Shown here: positions 1 through 25,980 of the stretch, one piece after another
Layout: each line of letters opens with the position of its first letter
Numbering within the stretch: the first letter of the stretch is position 1
Source: Pseudomonas sp. PA15(2017)
GTDB taxonomy: Bacteria; Pseudomonadota; Gammaproteobacteria; Pseudomonadales; Pseudomonadaceae
Length of the DNA: 64,000 bases
Direction: 5' to 3'
Assembly: GCF_001945395.1 (NCBI RefSeq)
Contig: NZ_MSXV01000050.1
Coordinates: 228,479 to 292,478 of the forward strand
Translations under genes and position numbers: made by a program
The notes under the pieces: generated by a model
Database searches by the model: none
Seen by the model: the letters and a program-made list of their open reading frames with translations, nothing else
Told to the model about the DNA's origin: nothing

Positions 1-5347
<5,347 letters not shown>

Positions 5348-5391
5348 GTCGGGCGTATTCCTGGCAGTCTAGCGGTGACTATGAAACTCAA

Positions 5392-5415
5392 ACGAATCCT
5401 CACGGCGGCGATTTA
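5392..5415 (-). promoter_or_regulatory. PvdS-dependent promoter (iron-starvation box) for the NRPS
   Basis: On the minus strand the sequence reads TAAAT, 16 nt, CGT, preceded by GGC. This matches the known PvdS consensus TAAAT-N16/17-CGT. It lies 45 bp upstream of the NRPS start at 5347. The box is seen in the sequence; its use by PvdS is inferred from the family. Confidence 0.8.
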
Positions 5416-6075
5416 GCCAACCATGCCGGCCAGCGCGGCCCCAGCTGAAACCCCGACGAACGCCCTCACTGAAGAATTGCACAGCCACCTCGCTCCCGGA
5501 CACCAGCCGTGAGCGTGACGGCCGGATGCCCTTCTCATAGAGGCAGGAATGTGGCCGAACTTCCCCTGTAATCGACCTGGACAAAATCCTGTTCCGCCTT
5601 GACATGCTGCACGAATGATTAGAAAGGCTCCGACTCTGCTGGCAACCCCCATGCCGACCTGTCGTCTGGGCTTCGGCCAACCGGGCCTACGAGGTACAGC
5701 CGCATTCGGGAGTGGAGCGCTGGGCGACGTCGCGCGGATGTTCGGGAGTGACGATAAGCCGCTGAAGAACCGGCTCAAGGCCTCGCTCCTGCATCAATGA
5801 TTGAAGAACCTGCCGCTGTTCGTGCCGATCGGCGCACTAATGGCGCAGCCTGGATTAGCCGCGCAGCGGCGTTACCCGGGTTTCGCTTTTCAAGCAGCCT
5901 GCCTCCAGCGTTCCCGTTCCTGCACCCTGGCGACGGATAAGCGCAGAGGCGGATATGTGATGCCCGCATAACGCCTCGGCCAATCCAGGCCACGGCTGGC
6001 GCCGGTGCATCGGGCGTGTATTTGCCACGCGCCCCTTCGTCTCTTTGCTGAACATCATCAGCAATAGGTCCTGCC
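5416..6075. other. Intergenic region between divergent NRPS and siderophore-interacting protein genes
   Basis: About 660 bp with no credible gene. Short frames on both strands have no ribosome site, no recognisable domain and unlike codon use. It holds one REP-like repeat copy (5847-5883). I found no PvdS box or good Fur box facing the plus-strand gene at 6076. Confidence 0.6.
5847..5883 (+). repeat. REP-like dispersed repeat, single copy
   Basis: Begins AGCCTGGATTAGCCGCG and ends in CCCGGGTT. The same sequence occurs in reverse complement at 8501-8538 and, diverged, at 8431-8463. Such short palindromic elements are typical of Pseudomonas intergenic regions. Confidence 0.75.
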
Positions 6076-7041
6076 ATGTCTCTCGCCAATACCGTCACCC
6101 GCAACCTGCGCCAGCTCGCACAGCGCACCGGGCTGGCCAAATCGGCCCGCTATCGGATCTTCGACATAGAGCTGAAACAGCGCATCACCGTCAGCCCGTC
6201 GCTGACCCGCTTCGTCTTCACCGGCGCGGATGTACACCTGATGAACACCCTGGCCCCGGATCAGCGGATCAAGCTGCTGTTCCCCGGTCCCGATGGCGCC
6301 CCGCCGCAACTGCCACACCGCGACGACTGGCACCAGACCCTGCGCAGCCTGGAGCAGCAGCGAAGACCGCCGATGCGCACCTACACCATCCGCAGCCTGC
6401 GCAGCGCCCAGTCGGAGGTGGACGTGGAGTTCGTGCTGCATGGCGAGAACGGCCCAGCATCGCGCTGGGCCATCCATGCCCGCCCCGGTGACCGCCTGCA
6501 GATGGTGGCGCCGGATGGCGAGTCGACGGGCGACCCCGGCGGCTACGAATGGCAGCCGCCGGCAGGGGTTCGCCACGTGCTGCTGATCGGTGACGAGACG
6601 GCGCTGCCGGCGATCGCCGGGATTCTCGAAGCACTGGCCGACTGGCCGCAGCCGCCGGCGGTGCAGGCCTTCATCGAGGTGCCCCACGCGGCTGATCGCC
6701 AGACACTGCGCCAGCCAGGCACCGCCGAGGTGAACTGGCTGGTGCGCGACGAGCTGGCACTCGAACACGGCGCCGGCATGCGCCACGCCGCCCTGCAACA
6801 GGCGCTGCTGCCGGATTCGGCGACACGCGCCAAGGGCCGGCAGACGATCGAGGACGTAGATATCGATACGCAGTTCCTCTGGGACCGCGCCAAACCGGCC
6901 GGCAGCGAATTCTATGCCTGGGTGGCGGGCGAGTCGGCGGCGGTCATGGCGATTCGTCGCCATCTGGTCGGCGAGTTGGGTCTGGATCGCCGCGCCTTGA
7001 CCTTCATGGGCTACTGGCGACTGGGCCGCGCCCTGGAGTGA
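6076..7041 (+). CDS. Siderophore-interacting protein, FAD-dependent ferric-siderophore reductase (ViuB/YqjH family)
   Basis: 321 residues, full length for the SIP family. RTYTIRS at residues 101-107 is the FAD-binding signature of this family, GDETALPAI near 172 and WVAGES near 282 belong to the C-terminal NAD(P)H-binding half. It should act in the cytoplasm, reducing Fe(III) bound to a siderophore to release iron. The ATG at 6076 has AGG about 8 nt upstream. It is the only plus-strand gene inside the minus-strand pyoverdine genes and lies between copies of a REP-like repeat. P. aeruginosa frees iron from pyoverdine by a periplasmic Fpv system, so a SIP here may serve another siderophore or an alternative route; that is inference. 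Confidence 0.9.
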   Translation: MSLANTVTRNLRQLAQRTGLAKSARYRIFDIELKQRITVSPSLTRFVFTGADVHLMNTLAPDQRIKLLFPGPDGAPPQLPHRDDWHQTLRSLEQQRRPPMRTYTIRSLRSAQSEVDVEFVLHGENGPASRWAIHARPGDRLQMVAPDGESTGDPGGYEWQPPAGVRHVLLIGDETALPAIAGILEALADWPQPPAVQAFIEVPHAADRQTLRQPGTAEVNWLVRDELALEHGAGMRHAALQQALLPDSATRAKGRQTIEDVDIDTQFLWDRAKPAGSEFYAWVAGESAAVMAIRRHLVGELGLDRRALTFMGYWRLGRALE

Positions 7042-7130
7042 GGTGCTTGGCGATACCCGCGCCATGGCCGCAACGCCTACTTGCGACGACCAATTGAATC
7101 CGCCGGCGCAAGCGGCCTTTCGATGCCCCC

Positions 7131-7180
7131 TGCGGGAGCGGGCCGCGCCCGCGAATTCGCGCGCATGGCGCGCTCCCACA
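7131..7180. repeat. REP-like palindromic element
   Basis: Bounded by TGCGGGAGCG and CGCTCCCACA, which are inverted copies with one mismatch. The layout is that of Pseudomonas REP elements. It lies in the 265-bp space between the convergent 3' ends of the siderophore-interacting protein and thioesterase genes, where it could also act as a transcription stop. Confidence 0.7.
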
Positions 7181-7306
7181 ATTAACCGCCGAAGGGCCGC
7201 TTGCGCCTTGCTGCTACCCCTCGCGTTGCGACGCGTGCGAACGGCGTCTATCCGTGGTCGCTCGACGTGGAAGCCCCAGCCGCGTGCGCGCCAGCAGCCG
7301 ACGCTC

Positions 7307-8071
7307 TCAGGCGCGGGCGAACTGCTGCTGGGCAGCCGGTAGGCCAATGGCTCGCTGGTAGCGGCGCAAATCCACTTCCAGGTTGGCACGCAGGATGCGC
7401 AGCACCTTGGTCTCGTGTTCATGGATGAAGAAGTGCCCACCGGGCAGCATCTCCAGGGAGAAGCTAGCATCGCTTTCCAATTGCCAGGCGATCAGCTGCT
7501 CCTGGGTCGCCCTGTCCTGCTTGCCACCCAATACGTGCAGCGGGCAACTCAGGCATGGCCGCTGCCGATGGACATAGAGGTCGCAAAGGCGAAAATCGGC
7601 GCGTAGGATCGGTAAGGTCAGGGCCATCAGTTCGTCGTTGTCCAACACTTCCTGGGGGGTGCCGTTGAGCTCACGCAACTCCTCCTTGAGCTGGTCGTCG
7701 CTCTTCGGGTCGGCGAAGCCCCGCGCGTAGTCATCGCGCTCGCTCGGCGCCGCCGTACCAGAGGCGAACAGTGAGGTCGGTGCAGGCGCGCCGAGTTCAC
7801 GCAGGGCATGGGCCATTTCCAGTCCCAGTAAGGCGCCGAGGCTGTGGCCGAACAGCGCATAGGGCCCTTTCAGGCACGGCAGCAGTTCCCTGGCCAATTG
7901 CCGCGCCAGCGCCTGCATGTCGGTCTGCAGCGGCTCGCCGAGGCGCGCCCCACGCCCGGGCAGCTCCACCGGCTGCACGCTGAGCCATTCGGGCAGCTTG
8001 CGGCGCCAACGGCTGTAGACCATGGCGCTGGCGCCCGAGTAGGGCAGGCAGAAGAGTTGCACGGCGGTCAT
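7307..8071 (-). CDS. Type II thioesterase of pyoverdine synthesis (PvdG / PA2411-like)
   Basis: 254 residues of the alpha/beta-hydrolase type II thioesterase family. The nucleophile motif GHSLG places Ser77; Asp186 (LGGKQD) and His213 (GGHFFI) complete the likely triad. Enzymes of this family hydrolyse wrongly loaded or stalled groups from the thiolation domains of NRPSs. The start at 8071 is 10 nt after the MbtH-like stop, with a GAGGTT ribosome site, so the two are co-transcribed. In P. aeruginosa both PvdG and PA2411 are thioesterases of this kind; the linkage to MbtH and PvdH resembles PA2411-PA2413, so I leave the symbol open. Confidence 0.92.
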   Translation of the reverse strand: MTAVQLFCLPYSGASAMVYSRWRRKLPEWLSVQPVELPGRGARLGEPLQTDMQALARQLARELLPCLKGPYALFGHSLGALLGLEMAHALRELGAPAPTSLFASGTAAPSERDDYARGFADPKSDDQLKEELRELNGTPQEVLDNDELMALTLPILRADFRLCDLYVHRQRPCLSCPLHVLGGKQDRATQEQLIAWQLESDASFSLEMLPGGHFFIHEHETKVLRILRANLEVDLRRYQRAIGLPAAQQQFARA

Positions 8072-8081
8072 GGCACGAACC

Positions 8082-8327
8082 TCAGTGAGCGGCCTCGGCC
8101 TGCTGTTTCTGGCGCGCCTGCTCTTCCATGTGCTGGCGCAGGCTGAGCGGGCGCATGTCGGTCCAGACTTCCTCGATGTAGGCCAGGCACTCTTTCTTGA
8201 AGCCGCTCTTGCCGACGGTGCGCCAGCCTTTCGGGACTTCCTTGTAGTCCGGCCAGATGGAGTACTGCTCTTCGTGGTTGATCACCACCTGGAACAGGAT
8301 GTCTTCGCGGTCGAATACTGAGGTCAT
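8082..8327 (-). CDS. MbtH-like NRPS partner protein
   Basis: 81 residues, the usual size of MbtH-like proteins, which bind adenylation domains and are needed for their folding or activity. Family hallmarks are seen: [10 protein letters not shown], the VPKGWR segment and [10 protein letters not shown] near the C-terminus. The ATG at 8327 is chosen because AAGGAG sits just upstream; the earlier in-frame start at 8357 would add residues unlike the family. A PvdS-type box lies about 50 bp upstream, so this gene and the thioesterase probably form an iron-regulated pair. Confidence 0.95.
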   Translation of the reverse strand: MTSVFDREDILFQVVINHEEQYSIWPDYKEVPKGWRTVGKSGFKKECLAYIEEVWTDMRPLSLRQHMEEQARQKQQAEAAH

Positions 8328-8375
8328 GCTGTTTCTCCTTGAATACCAAGCCCCCATGGGCTATCACCTGACAAG

Positions 8376-8399
8376 ACGAGCCGACGGCGGGGAAAATTA
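8376..8399 (-). promoter_or_regulatory. Probable PvdS-dependent promoter for mbtH-like and thioesterase genes
   Basis: Minus-strand TAATT, 16 nt, CGT: one mismatch to TAAAT-N16-CGT, with the same spacing as the NRPS box. It ends about 48 bp upstream of the MbtH-like start. The pvdL box has the same TAATT form, which supports it. Confidence 0.6.
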
Positions 8400-8430
8400 C
8401 CGCCGTCCAGACACCGATCCGGCGGCGGTC

Positions 8431-8538
8431 GTAGCCTGGATCAGCCGAAGGGTTGATCCGGGCAATCCAGGGGTGAAAATGCGCCGGCGCGGATGAATGC
8501 AACCCGGATTACGCCGCTACGCGGCTAATCCAGGCTAC
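8431..8538. repeat. REPIN-like inverted pair of REP-like repeats
   Basis: GTAGCCTGGAT opens the element and ATCCAGGCTAC closes it; the two arms (8431-8463 and 8501-8538) are inverted copies of one repeat. The right arm is nearly identical in reverse complement to 5847-5883. It fills the space between pvdH and the MbtH-like gene, upstream of the latter's promoter, and may end pvdH transcription. Confidence 0.8.
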
Positions 8539-8551
8539 CGGCTGGTCCAGA

Positions 8552-9955
8552 CTATTCATTGCCCGCGGCGATGGCCGCCTGTACGGCCCGGGCGAAGATC
8601 CGCGCCACCTGGTCCACCTGCTCGGCGCTGATGATCAACGGCGGCAGGAAGCGCACCACGCTGCCATGCCGGCCGCCCAGTTCGAGGATCAGCCCACGCT
8701 TGAGGCACTGGCGCTGGATACAGCTGGCCAGGGCGCCATTGTGCGGGGGGTGACCTTGGGCATCGGCCCGGCCATGGGGGTCGACCACTTCCACGCCGAG
8801 CATCAGCCCCAGCCCACGTACGTCGCCCAGCTGCGGCACGCGCCGCTGTAGATCGAGCAGGTGGCCACGCAGGCGCTGGCCCATGGCGGTGGCATGCGCC
8901 ACCAGGTCGTGCTTCTCGATGTAGCGGATTACCGCCGAGCCGGCGGCCATGGCCATCTGGTTGCCACGGAAGGTGCCAGCGTGGGCGCCGGGCTGCCAGC
9001 TGTCGAGCCAGTCCTGGTAGACCATCACCGCCAGCGGCAGGCTGCCGCCGATGGCCTTCGACAGCACCACCACGTCCGGCACGATCCCGGCATGCTCGAA
9101 GGCGAACAGTTTGCCGGTACGGCCGAAACCGGTCTGAATCTCGTCGATGATCAACGGTACATGGTGCCGGCTGGTGATCTCGCGTACCCCGCGCAGCCAA
9201 CTGCTGGCGGCCGGGATCACCCCGCCCTCGCCCTGTACCACCTCGACGATCACCGCGGCCGGTGGCTGCACCCCGCTCTCTGGGTCACTGAGCAGGTTCT
9301 CCAGGTAGTGCAGGTTGGTCTGCACCCCGGCTTCGCCGCCCTGACCGAAGGGGCAGCGGTAATCGTAGGGAAACGGCATGAACTGCACGCCGTGGCTGAG
9401 CAGCGAGCCAAGGGGGTTCTTGGCCTTGAGGTTGCCCATCAGGCTCAGCGCGCCCTGGCTCATGCCGTGGTAACCGCCATGGAAAGCCAGCACGGTGCTG
9501 CGCCCGGTGGCGATGCGCACCAGCTTCAGGGCGGCTTCCACGGCATCGGTGCCGGTCGGCCCGGTGAACTGGATCTTCGCCTTGGCAGCGAAGGCCGGCG
9601 GCAGCACGGCGAACAGGTCTTGGACGAAGCGATCCTTGACCGGCGTACTCAGATCCAGGGTGTGCAGCGGCAGTTCGTCGTCGAGCACTTGGCGGATCGC
9701 CTCGGTGACTACCGCATGGTTATGGCCCAGGGCCAGGGTGCCCGCGCCGGCCAGGCAATCGATGAACACCCGCCCTTCGACGTCCTCGACATGGATGCCG
9801 CGGGCCCGCTTGAGCGCCAGGGGGATGCGCCGAGGGTAGCTGCGGGCATTGGATTCCTGCTGCTTCTGCCGGCTAAGTATGGGGTGCTCGGCGAACTGGT
9901 AGTCCTTGTCCTCGTCCTGGGTCGTGCCCGGGCTTTCGGCTAACGCTGTGCTCAT
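8552..9955 (-). CDS. pvdH: PvdH, L-2,4-diaminobutyrate:2-oxoglutarate 4-aminotransferase
   Basis: 467-residue class III PLP-dependent aminotransferase. It converts aspartate semialdehyde plus glutamate to L-2,4-diaminobutyrate, a building block that PvdL puts into the chromophore. Seen: GPTGTDAVEAA (cofactor phosphate region), FHGGYHG near 159, DEIQTGFGRTG with Asp271, and Lys300 in LSKAIGG as the Schiff-base lysine. The ATG at 9955 has AGGAG 8 nt upstream; a longer frame to 10153 is low-complexity and unlike the family. It lies 204 bp downstream of pvdL on the same strand. I found no PvdS box of its own, so it may depend on read-through from pvdL. Confidence 0.95.
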   Translation of the reverse strand: MSTALAESPGTTQDEDKDYQFAEHPILSRQKQQESNARSYPRRIPLALKRARGIHVEDVEGRVFIDCLAGAGTLALGHNHAVVTEAIRQVLDDELPLHTLDLSTPVKDRFVQDLFAVLPPAFAAKAKIQFTGPTGTDAVEAALKLVRIATGRSTVLAFHGGYHGMSQGALSLMGNLKAKNPLGSLLSHGVQFMPFPYDYRCPFGQGGEAGVQTNLHYLENLLSDPESGVQPPAAVIVEVVQGEGGVIPAASSWLRGVREITSRHHVPLIIDEIQTGFGRTGKLFAFEHAGIVPDVVVLSKAIGGSLPLAVMVYQDWLDSWQPGAHAGTFRGNQMAMAAGSAVIRYIEKHDLVAHATAMGQRLRGHLLDLQRRVPQLGDVRGLGLMLGVEVVDPHGRADAQGHPPHNGALASCIQRQCLKRGLILELGGRHGSVVRFLPPLIISAEQVDQVARIFARAVQAAIAAGNE

Positions 9956-10159
9956 GGTGACGCTCCTGAATAGGGTGAAAAGCCTGGTTCTCTTACCTGT
10001 AGTACCTACGGTGTGAGCCCGCCTGCTGAACGGGCGCTCACGCGTCACTTTTCCGCTTTTTTTGGGGGTTACTTTCACTTTCGTCCAAGAACAACCAGAA
10101 GGCTTTGCTCCGGGCATGGCGGTGCCTGTGCCGTTGCATCGATGCACAAGCACCCGCCG

Positions 10160-23047
<12,888 letters not shown>

Positions 23048-23124
23048 GTCTGCACCTAATCGCTGGTGACCGGCGCAGGCGCACCACTGAGCGTGCTTGC
23101 AAGCCGGAGATTCATCACTCGATG

Positions 23125-23148
23125 ACGGATAGTTGGCGAGAAAAATTA
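23125..23148 (-). promoter_or_regulatory. Probable PvdS-dependent promoter for pvdL
   Basis: Minus-strand TAATT, 16 nt, CGT, ending 77 bp upstream of the pvdL ATG. One mismatch to the PvdS consensus, with identical form and spacing to the box upstream of the MbtH-like gene. Confidence 0.6.
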
Positions 23149-23210
23149 ACCGGGCTCGGCCATCTGGCTATCGGCAGGCGCCGCGGCCATCGACGCAGTA
23201 GGCAGCTGCT

Positions 23211-23234
23211 TAAATTGTCGGCACGTCAGTTCGT
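23211..23234 (+). promoter_or_regulatory. PvdS-type box facing pvdS
   Basis: Plus-strand TAAAT, 16 nt, CGT: a full match to the PvdS consensus, pointing at pvdS 159 bp downstream of the box. It suggests autoregulation or a second transcript start for pvdS. P. aeruginosa pvdS is mainly known to be Fur-controlled, so use of this box is uncertain. Confidence 0.5.
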
Positions 23235-23285
23235 CATCCCTGAATCAGTGCCCAGGTCCTGACTTTGGCATCCGCAATGCATAAA

Positions 23286-23304
23286 ATTAATTATAATCAT
23301 TCGT
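23286..23304. promoter_or_regulatory. Fur box upstream of pvdS
   Basis: ATTAATTATAATCATTCGT matches 13 of 19 positions of the Fur consensus, with a perfect central ATAATCATT. It directly abuts the putative -35 element of pvdS, so iron-loaded Fur would block transcription. This is the established control mode of pvdS in Pseudomonas. Confidence 0.75.
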
Positions 23305-23306
23305 AT

Positions 23307-23335
23307 TTGACATGCATTCTCACAAAGCCTACTTT
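23307..23335 (+). promoter_or_regulatory. Sigma-70 promoter of pvdS
   Basis: TTGACA (23307-23312), 17-nt spacer, TACTTT (23330-23335). The -35 is perfect, the -10 weak. It starts 3 bp after the Fur box and ends 57 bp before the chosen pvdS start, which excludes the in-frame ATG at 23312 as start. Confidence 0.55.
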
Positions 23336-23392
23336 ACTCCGCGTTGTGAAGGATCAACCTGCCCAGCAGCCCCTCTTCGTGTAGGAACAACC

Positions 23393-23935
23393 ATGCAGGA
23401 TTACGGAATCGCGGACCCCTCCTCCAACGGATCGCCCTCCTTGATGCAAGCGTTGATGGATAACCGTTCGACCCTGGTAAAGACCGCGGCACGCATCACC
23501 GGTTGTCATAGCAGGGCCGAGGATGTGGTACAGGACGCCTACCTGAGACTGGCGGGAACGAGTCGCATCAGCCTGCCGCTGAAAGCCCAGATGAGCTACG
23601 TATTCAGAATCGTACGCAACCTGGCGATCGATCATTATCGCAAGCAGGCGATGGAGCAGAAGTACACCGGGTCGGAAGAGGAAGGCCTCAACGCGGCCGT
23701 TCACTCGGACACCCCGGAGAGCACCAGCCTGCACAGGGAAACCCTCGGCCTGATCGACGCCGCCCTCGGCGAACTGCCCGCTCGCACCCGCTATGCGTTC
23801 GAGATGTACCGCCTGCACGGCATGCAGCAAAAGGACATCGCCGAAGAACTGGGGGTGTCGCCAACCCTGGTCAACTTCATGGTTCGCGATGCCCTGGCGC
23901 ACTGTCGCAAAACCCTCGAACGCACCGCGGCCTGA
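23393..23935 (+). CDS. pvdS: PvdS, extracytoplasmic-function sigma factor for pyoverdine genes
   Basis: 180-residue ECF sigma factor that directs RNA polymerase to iron-starvation boxes upstream of pyoverdine genes. Region 2 is seen at AEDVVQDAYLRL (residues 42-53) and RNLAIDHYRKQ (75-85); the region 4 helix-turn-helix is MQQKDIAEELGVSPTLV (144-160), nearly as in P. aeruginosa PvdS. The ATG at 23393 is chosen because AGGAAC lies just upstream and the length fits the family; an ATG at 23312 overlaps the promoter. It is divergent from pvdL, with a Fur box and a PvdS-type box between them. Activity of PvdS is known to be held back by the anti-sigma factor FpvR, not seen here. Confidence 0.97.
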   Translation: MQDYGIADPSSNGSPSLMQALMDNRSTLVKTAARITGCHSRAEDVVQDAYLRLAGTSRISLPLKAQMSYVFRIVRNLAIDHYRKQAMEQKYTGSEEEGLNAAVHSDTPESTSLHRETLGLIDAALGELPARTRYAFEMYRLHGMQQKDIAEELGVSPTLVNFMVRDALAHCRKTLERTAA

Positions 23936-24202
23936 CTGGAAGACCGCGGGCGTGCCTGGGGATCGGTAGTTGGCGTCCCGAGAGCAGTGATCGGGCCGCG
24001 CTGTCTCACCGGCCCTTGCGCTGACTGGCCAACAAGGCCATGGACGTTTTGCAGGCCATGGGCACCGACTCGCCGCAGACGTCGCGGACTCCTGGCGATA
24101 TTCAGGACACGGAAAGCGCCGTGTACAGCCCCCTGTCAGCGCACCAATCACGTGGCTCGCTCGCGCTGGCAGGTCGTGTCGTGGACGGACGCTGATCGAC
24201 CG
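23936..24202. other. Intergenic region downstream of pvdS
   Basis: About 270 bp before the repeats at 24203. I see no credible gene, clear terminator or known RNA. A 73-codon frame at 23987 lacks a ribosome site and family resemblance. Confidence 0.5.
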
Positions 24203-24249
24203 ATGTAAAGCTTACTTGACTCACTCCACCGTAATGCCTAATGTAAAGC
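24203..24249 (+). promoter_or_regulatory. Direct repeat ATGTAAAGC flanking a candidate promoter
   Basis: ATGTAAAGC occurs at 24203-24211 and 24241-24249. Between and overlapping them are TTGACT (24216-24221) and TAATGT (24239-24244), spaced 17 nt. The arrangement suggests an operator/promoter for the operon starting at 24275, perhaps bound by the XRE protein it encodes; that link is inference. Confidence 0.4.
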
Positions 24250-24274
24250 ACGCTTTCCATTCAGGTAGTCTCTC

Positions 24275-24652
24275 GTGCCCACTAACCGTCGTTTCATCCT
24301 CCACTTCACCCTGACCATGGCGGCCTACGCTACGGCTGTGGTGGTCAGCGCCCTGCTGCTCGTCAACCTGCCCGAAGGCGGCCTGCGCACACTCTGCGCA
24401 CTGCTTCCCGTGCCGCCCTTGATCGCAGTGGCCGTAACCGTCGTGGCCCAGGTTCGCCAACTCGATGAACTGGCTCGTAGCATTCACTTCGAAGCGCTGG
24501 CCATCGCCTTCGTCGGTACCGCGCTGATCACCTTCAGCTACGGTTTTCTGGAGACCGCCGGCTTTCCGCGTCTGTCGATGTTCTTCGTCTGGCCCGTGCT
24601 GGCATCCCTGTGGGCGCTTGGCGCGTGGCTGGGCTGGAGGCGCTACCGGTGA
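24275..24652 (+). CDS. Small integral membrane protein of unknown function
   Basis: 125 residues with four predicted membrane segments: about 9-30 (TLTMAAYATAVVVSALLLV), 37-58 (LCALLPVPPLIAVAVTVV), 73-92 and 98-119. It starts with GTG; AGGT lies 9 nt upstream. The stop overlaps the GTG start of the XRE regulator gene, so the pair is translationally coupled. Membrane protein plus XRE regulator pairs are common in bacteria and the membrane protein may sense or be regulated with its partner, but I recognise no named family. Confidence 0.8.
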   Translation: MPTNRRFILHFTLTMAAYATAVVVSALLLVNLPEGGLRTLCALLPVPPLIAVAVTVVAQVRQLDELARSIHFEALAIAFVGTALITFSYGFLETAGFPRLSMFFVWPVLASLWALGAWLGWRRYR

Positions 24653-24846
24653 TCAACCGGGTGCGCGAGTTGCGCAATGACCAGGGCTTGTCCCAGGCCG
24701 AGCTGGGTGAACGCCTGGGCGTCTCCCGGCAGACGGTGAATGCCATCGAGACCGGCCGCTACGACCCTAGCCTGCCCCTGGCCTTCAAGATCGCCCGGCT
24801 GTTCGAACACCCTATCGAAGCCATCTTCCAGGCGCCCGACGCATGA
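24649..24846 (+). CDS. XRE-family (Cro/CI-type) transcriptional regulator
   Basis: 65 residues forming a single helix-turn-helix domain: LSQAELGERLGVSRQTVNAI is the classic Cro/CI motif, followed by the ETGRYDPSLPLAFKIARLF segment typical of this short YgzD/YozG-like group. The GTG at 24649 overlaps the preceding stop (GTGA); an ATG at 24610 would lie inside the upstream gene. The stop overlaps the ATG of the ZapE-like gene. It probably regulates its own operon, possibly through the ATGTAAAGC repeats upstream. Confidence 0.85.
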   Translation: MINRVRELRNDQGLSQAELGERLGVSRQTVNAIETGRYDPSLPLAFKIARLFEHPIEAIFQAPDA

Positions 24847-25958
24847 ATATCCACACCCGCACGCCGCTCGAGGCGTACCGCCTGGCCGTCGAACAGCAGG
24901 GCTTCGTCAGTGATGCCGCCCAGCAGCACGCGGTCGAACAATTACAGCGCTGCTACGAAGCCCTGCAGCGCGGTGCCTTGCCCCAGGGCGTCTATCTCTG
25001 GGGCCCGGTGGGGCGTGGCAAGACCTGGCTGATGAACAGCTTTCATGGAGTATTGCAGGTGCCCGCCCGGCGCCAGCACTTCCATCACTTCATGGGCTGG
25101 GTGCACCGCCGCCTGTTCGAGCTGACTGGCACTGCCGAGCCCCTGCAGGTGCTGGCCCGGGAACTGGCGGCGGAGATTCACGTGCTGTGCTTCGACGAAC
25201 TGTTCGTCAGCGACATCGGCGACGCCATGCTGCTCGGGCGGCTGTTTCGTTCGCTGTTCGACGAGGGCGTGGTGCTGGTCGCCACTTCCAACCAGCCGCC
25301 GGAGCAGCTGTACGCTGGCGGCCATAACCGCGAGCGCTTCCTGCCCGCCATCGACGCCCTGCTGCAGCACATGCAGGTGGTGGCGGTGGACGGCAGCCAG
25401 GATCATCGCCAGCACCCCGGCCAACGGCACCAGCGCTATTGGCTGCGCCAAGCCGGCCAGCCGAGCGCCCTGCCCGCGCTACTGGCGGCACTGCGCCAGG
25501 GCGAGCCGGTCAGCCACGAGCCGCTGCAGGTCGGCCATCGTCGGATCACCGTGCACGACCACAGCGAACGGGTGCTGCACGGTGGGTTCGACCAGCTTTG
25601 CGAGCAACCGCTGGCGACCGGGGACTTCATCCTGCTCTGTGATCGTTTCAAGGCCATCGTGCTGGGCGGCGTACCGGCCCTCAGCGCCCAGCAGCGCCCG
25701 GCGAAGATCGCCCGCGGCACCGAAGACGCCGCCGAACGGGTGGCAGCCGGCGACCGCCAGCTGCCGGCGCTGTCGATTCACGACAATGCCGTGCGCCGCT
25801 TCATCGCCCTGGTGGACGAGTGCTACGACCGTCGCGTGCCGCTGTACGTGGAAGCCGCCGTGCCGCTGGAGGCGCTGTATACCGAAGGCTATCTGGCCTT
25901 CGCCTTTCGCCGCACCCTGAGCCGCTTGCAGGAAATGCAGCTGGAACGGTTTGGCTGA
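24843..25958 (+). CDS. ZapE/AFG1-like AAA+ ATPase
   Basis: 371 residues of the AFG1/ZapE ATPase family. Walker A is GPVGRGKT (residues 54-61), Walker B is LCFDE (Asp118-Glu119), and sensor-1 is ATSNQPPEQLY. E. coli ZapE associates with the division ring and the family is linked to membrane-protein quality control. It overlaps the XRE gene stop by ATGA, so it is part of a three-gene operon with a membrane protein and regulator. That is not the usual zapE setting in Pseudomonas (single gene near rplM-rpsI), so this may be a second, divergent copy; I leave the symbol blank. Confidence 0.88.
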   Translation: MNIHTRTPLEAYRLAVEQQGFVSDAAQQHAVEQLQRCYEALQRGALPQGVYLWGPVGRGKTWLMNSFHGVLQVPARRQHFHHFMGWVHRRLFELTGTAEPLQVLARELAAEIHVLCFDELFVSDIGDAMLLGRLFRSLFDEGVVLVATSNQPPEQLYAGGHNRERFLPAIDALLQHMQVVAVDGSQDHRQHPGQRHQRYWLRQAGQPSALPALLAALRQGEPVSHEPLQVGHRRITVHDHSERVLHGGFDQLCEQPLATGDFILLCDRFKAIVLGGVPALSAQQRPAKIARGTEDAAERVAAGDRQLPALSIHDNAVRRFIALVDECYDRRVPLYVEAAVPLEALYTEGYLAFAFRRTLSRLQEMQLERFG

Positions 25959-25980
25959 AAGCCTGTGCAGTCAGATAGGC

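Noticed and set aside
5775..6140. 121-codon minus-strand frame upstream of and overlapping the siderophore-interacting protein start
   Set aside because: It crosses a REP-like repeat and overlaps a clear gene; no domain is visible.
10040..10100. Possible degraded copy of the 62656-63411 repeat downstream of pvdL (GTTACTTTC and CCAAGAAC-like blocks)
   Set aside because: Only short stretches match, too few to separate from chance.
23312..23395. Longer PvdS start at 23312
   Set aside because: This ATG overlaps the -35 element and follows the Fur box at once; it has no ribosome site and the extra 27 residues are not found in PvdS.
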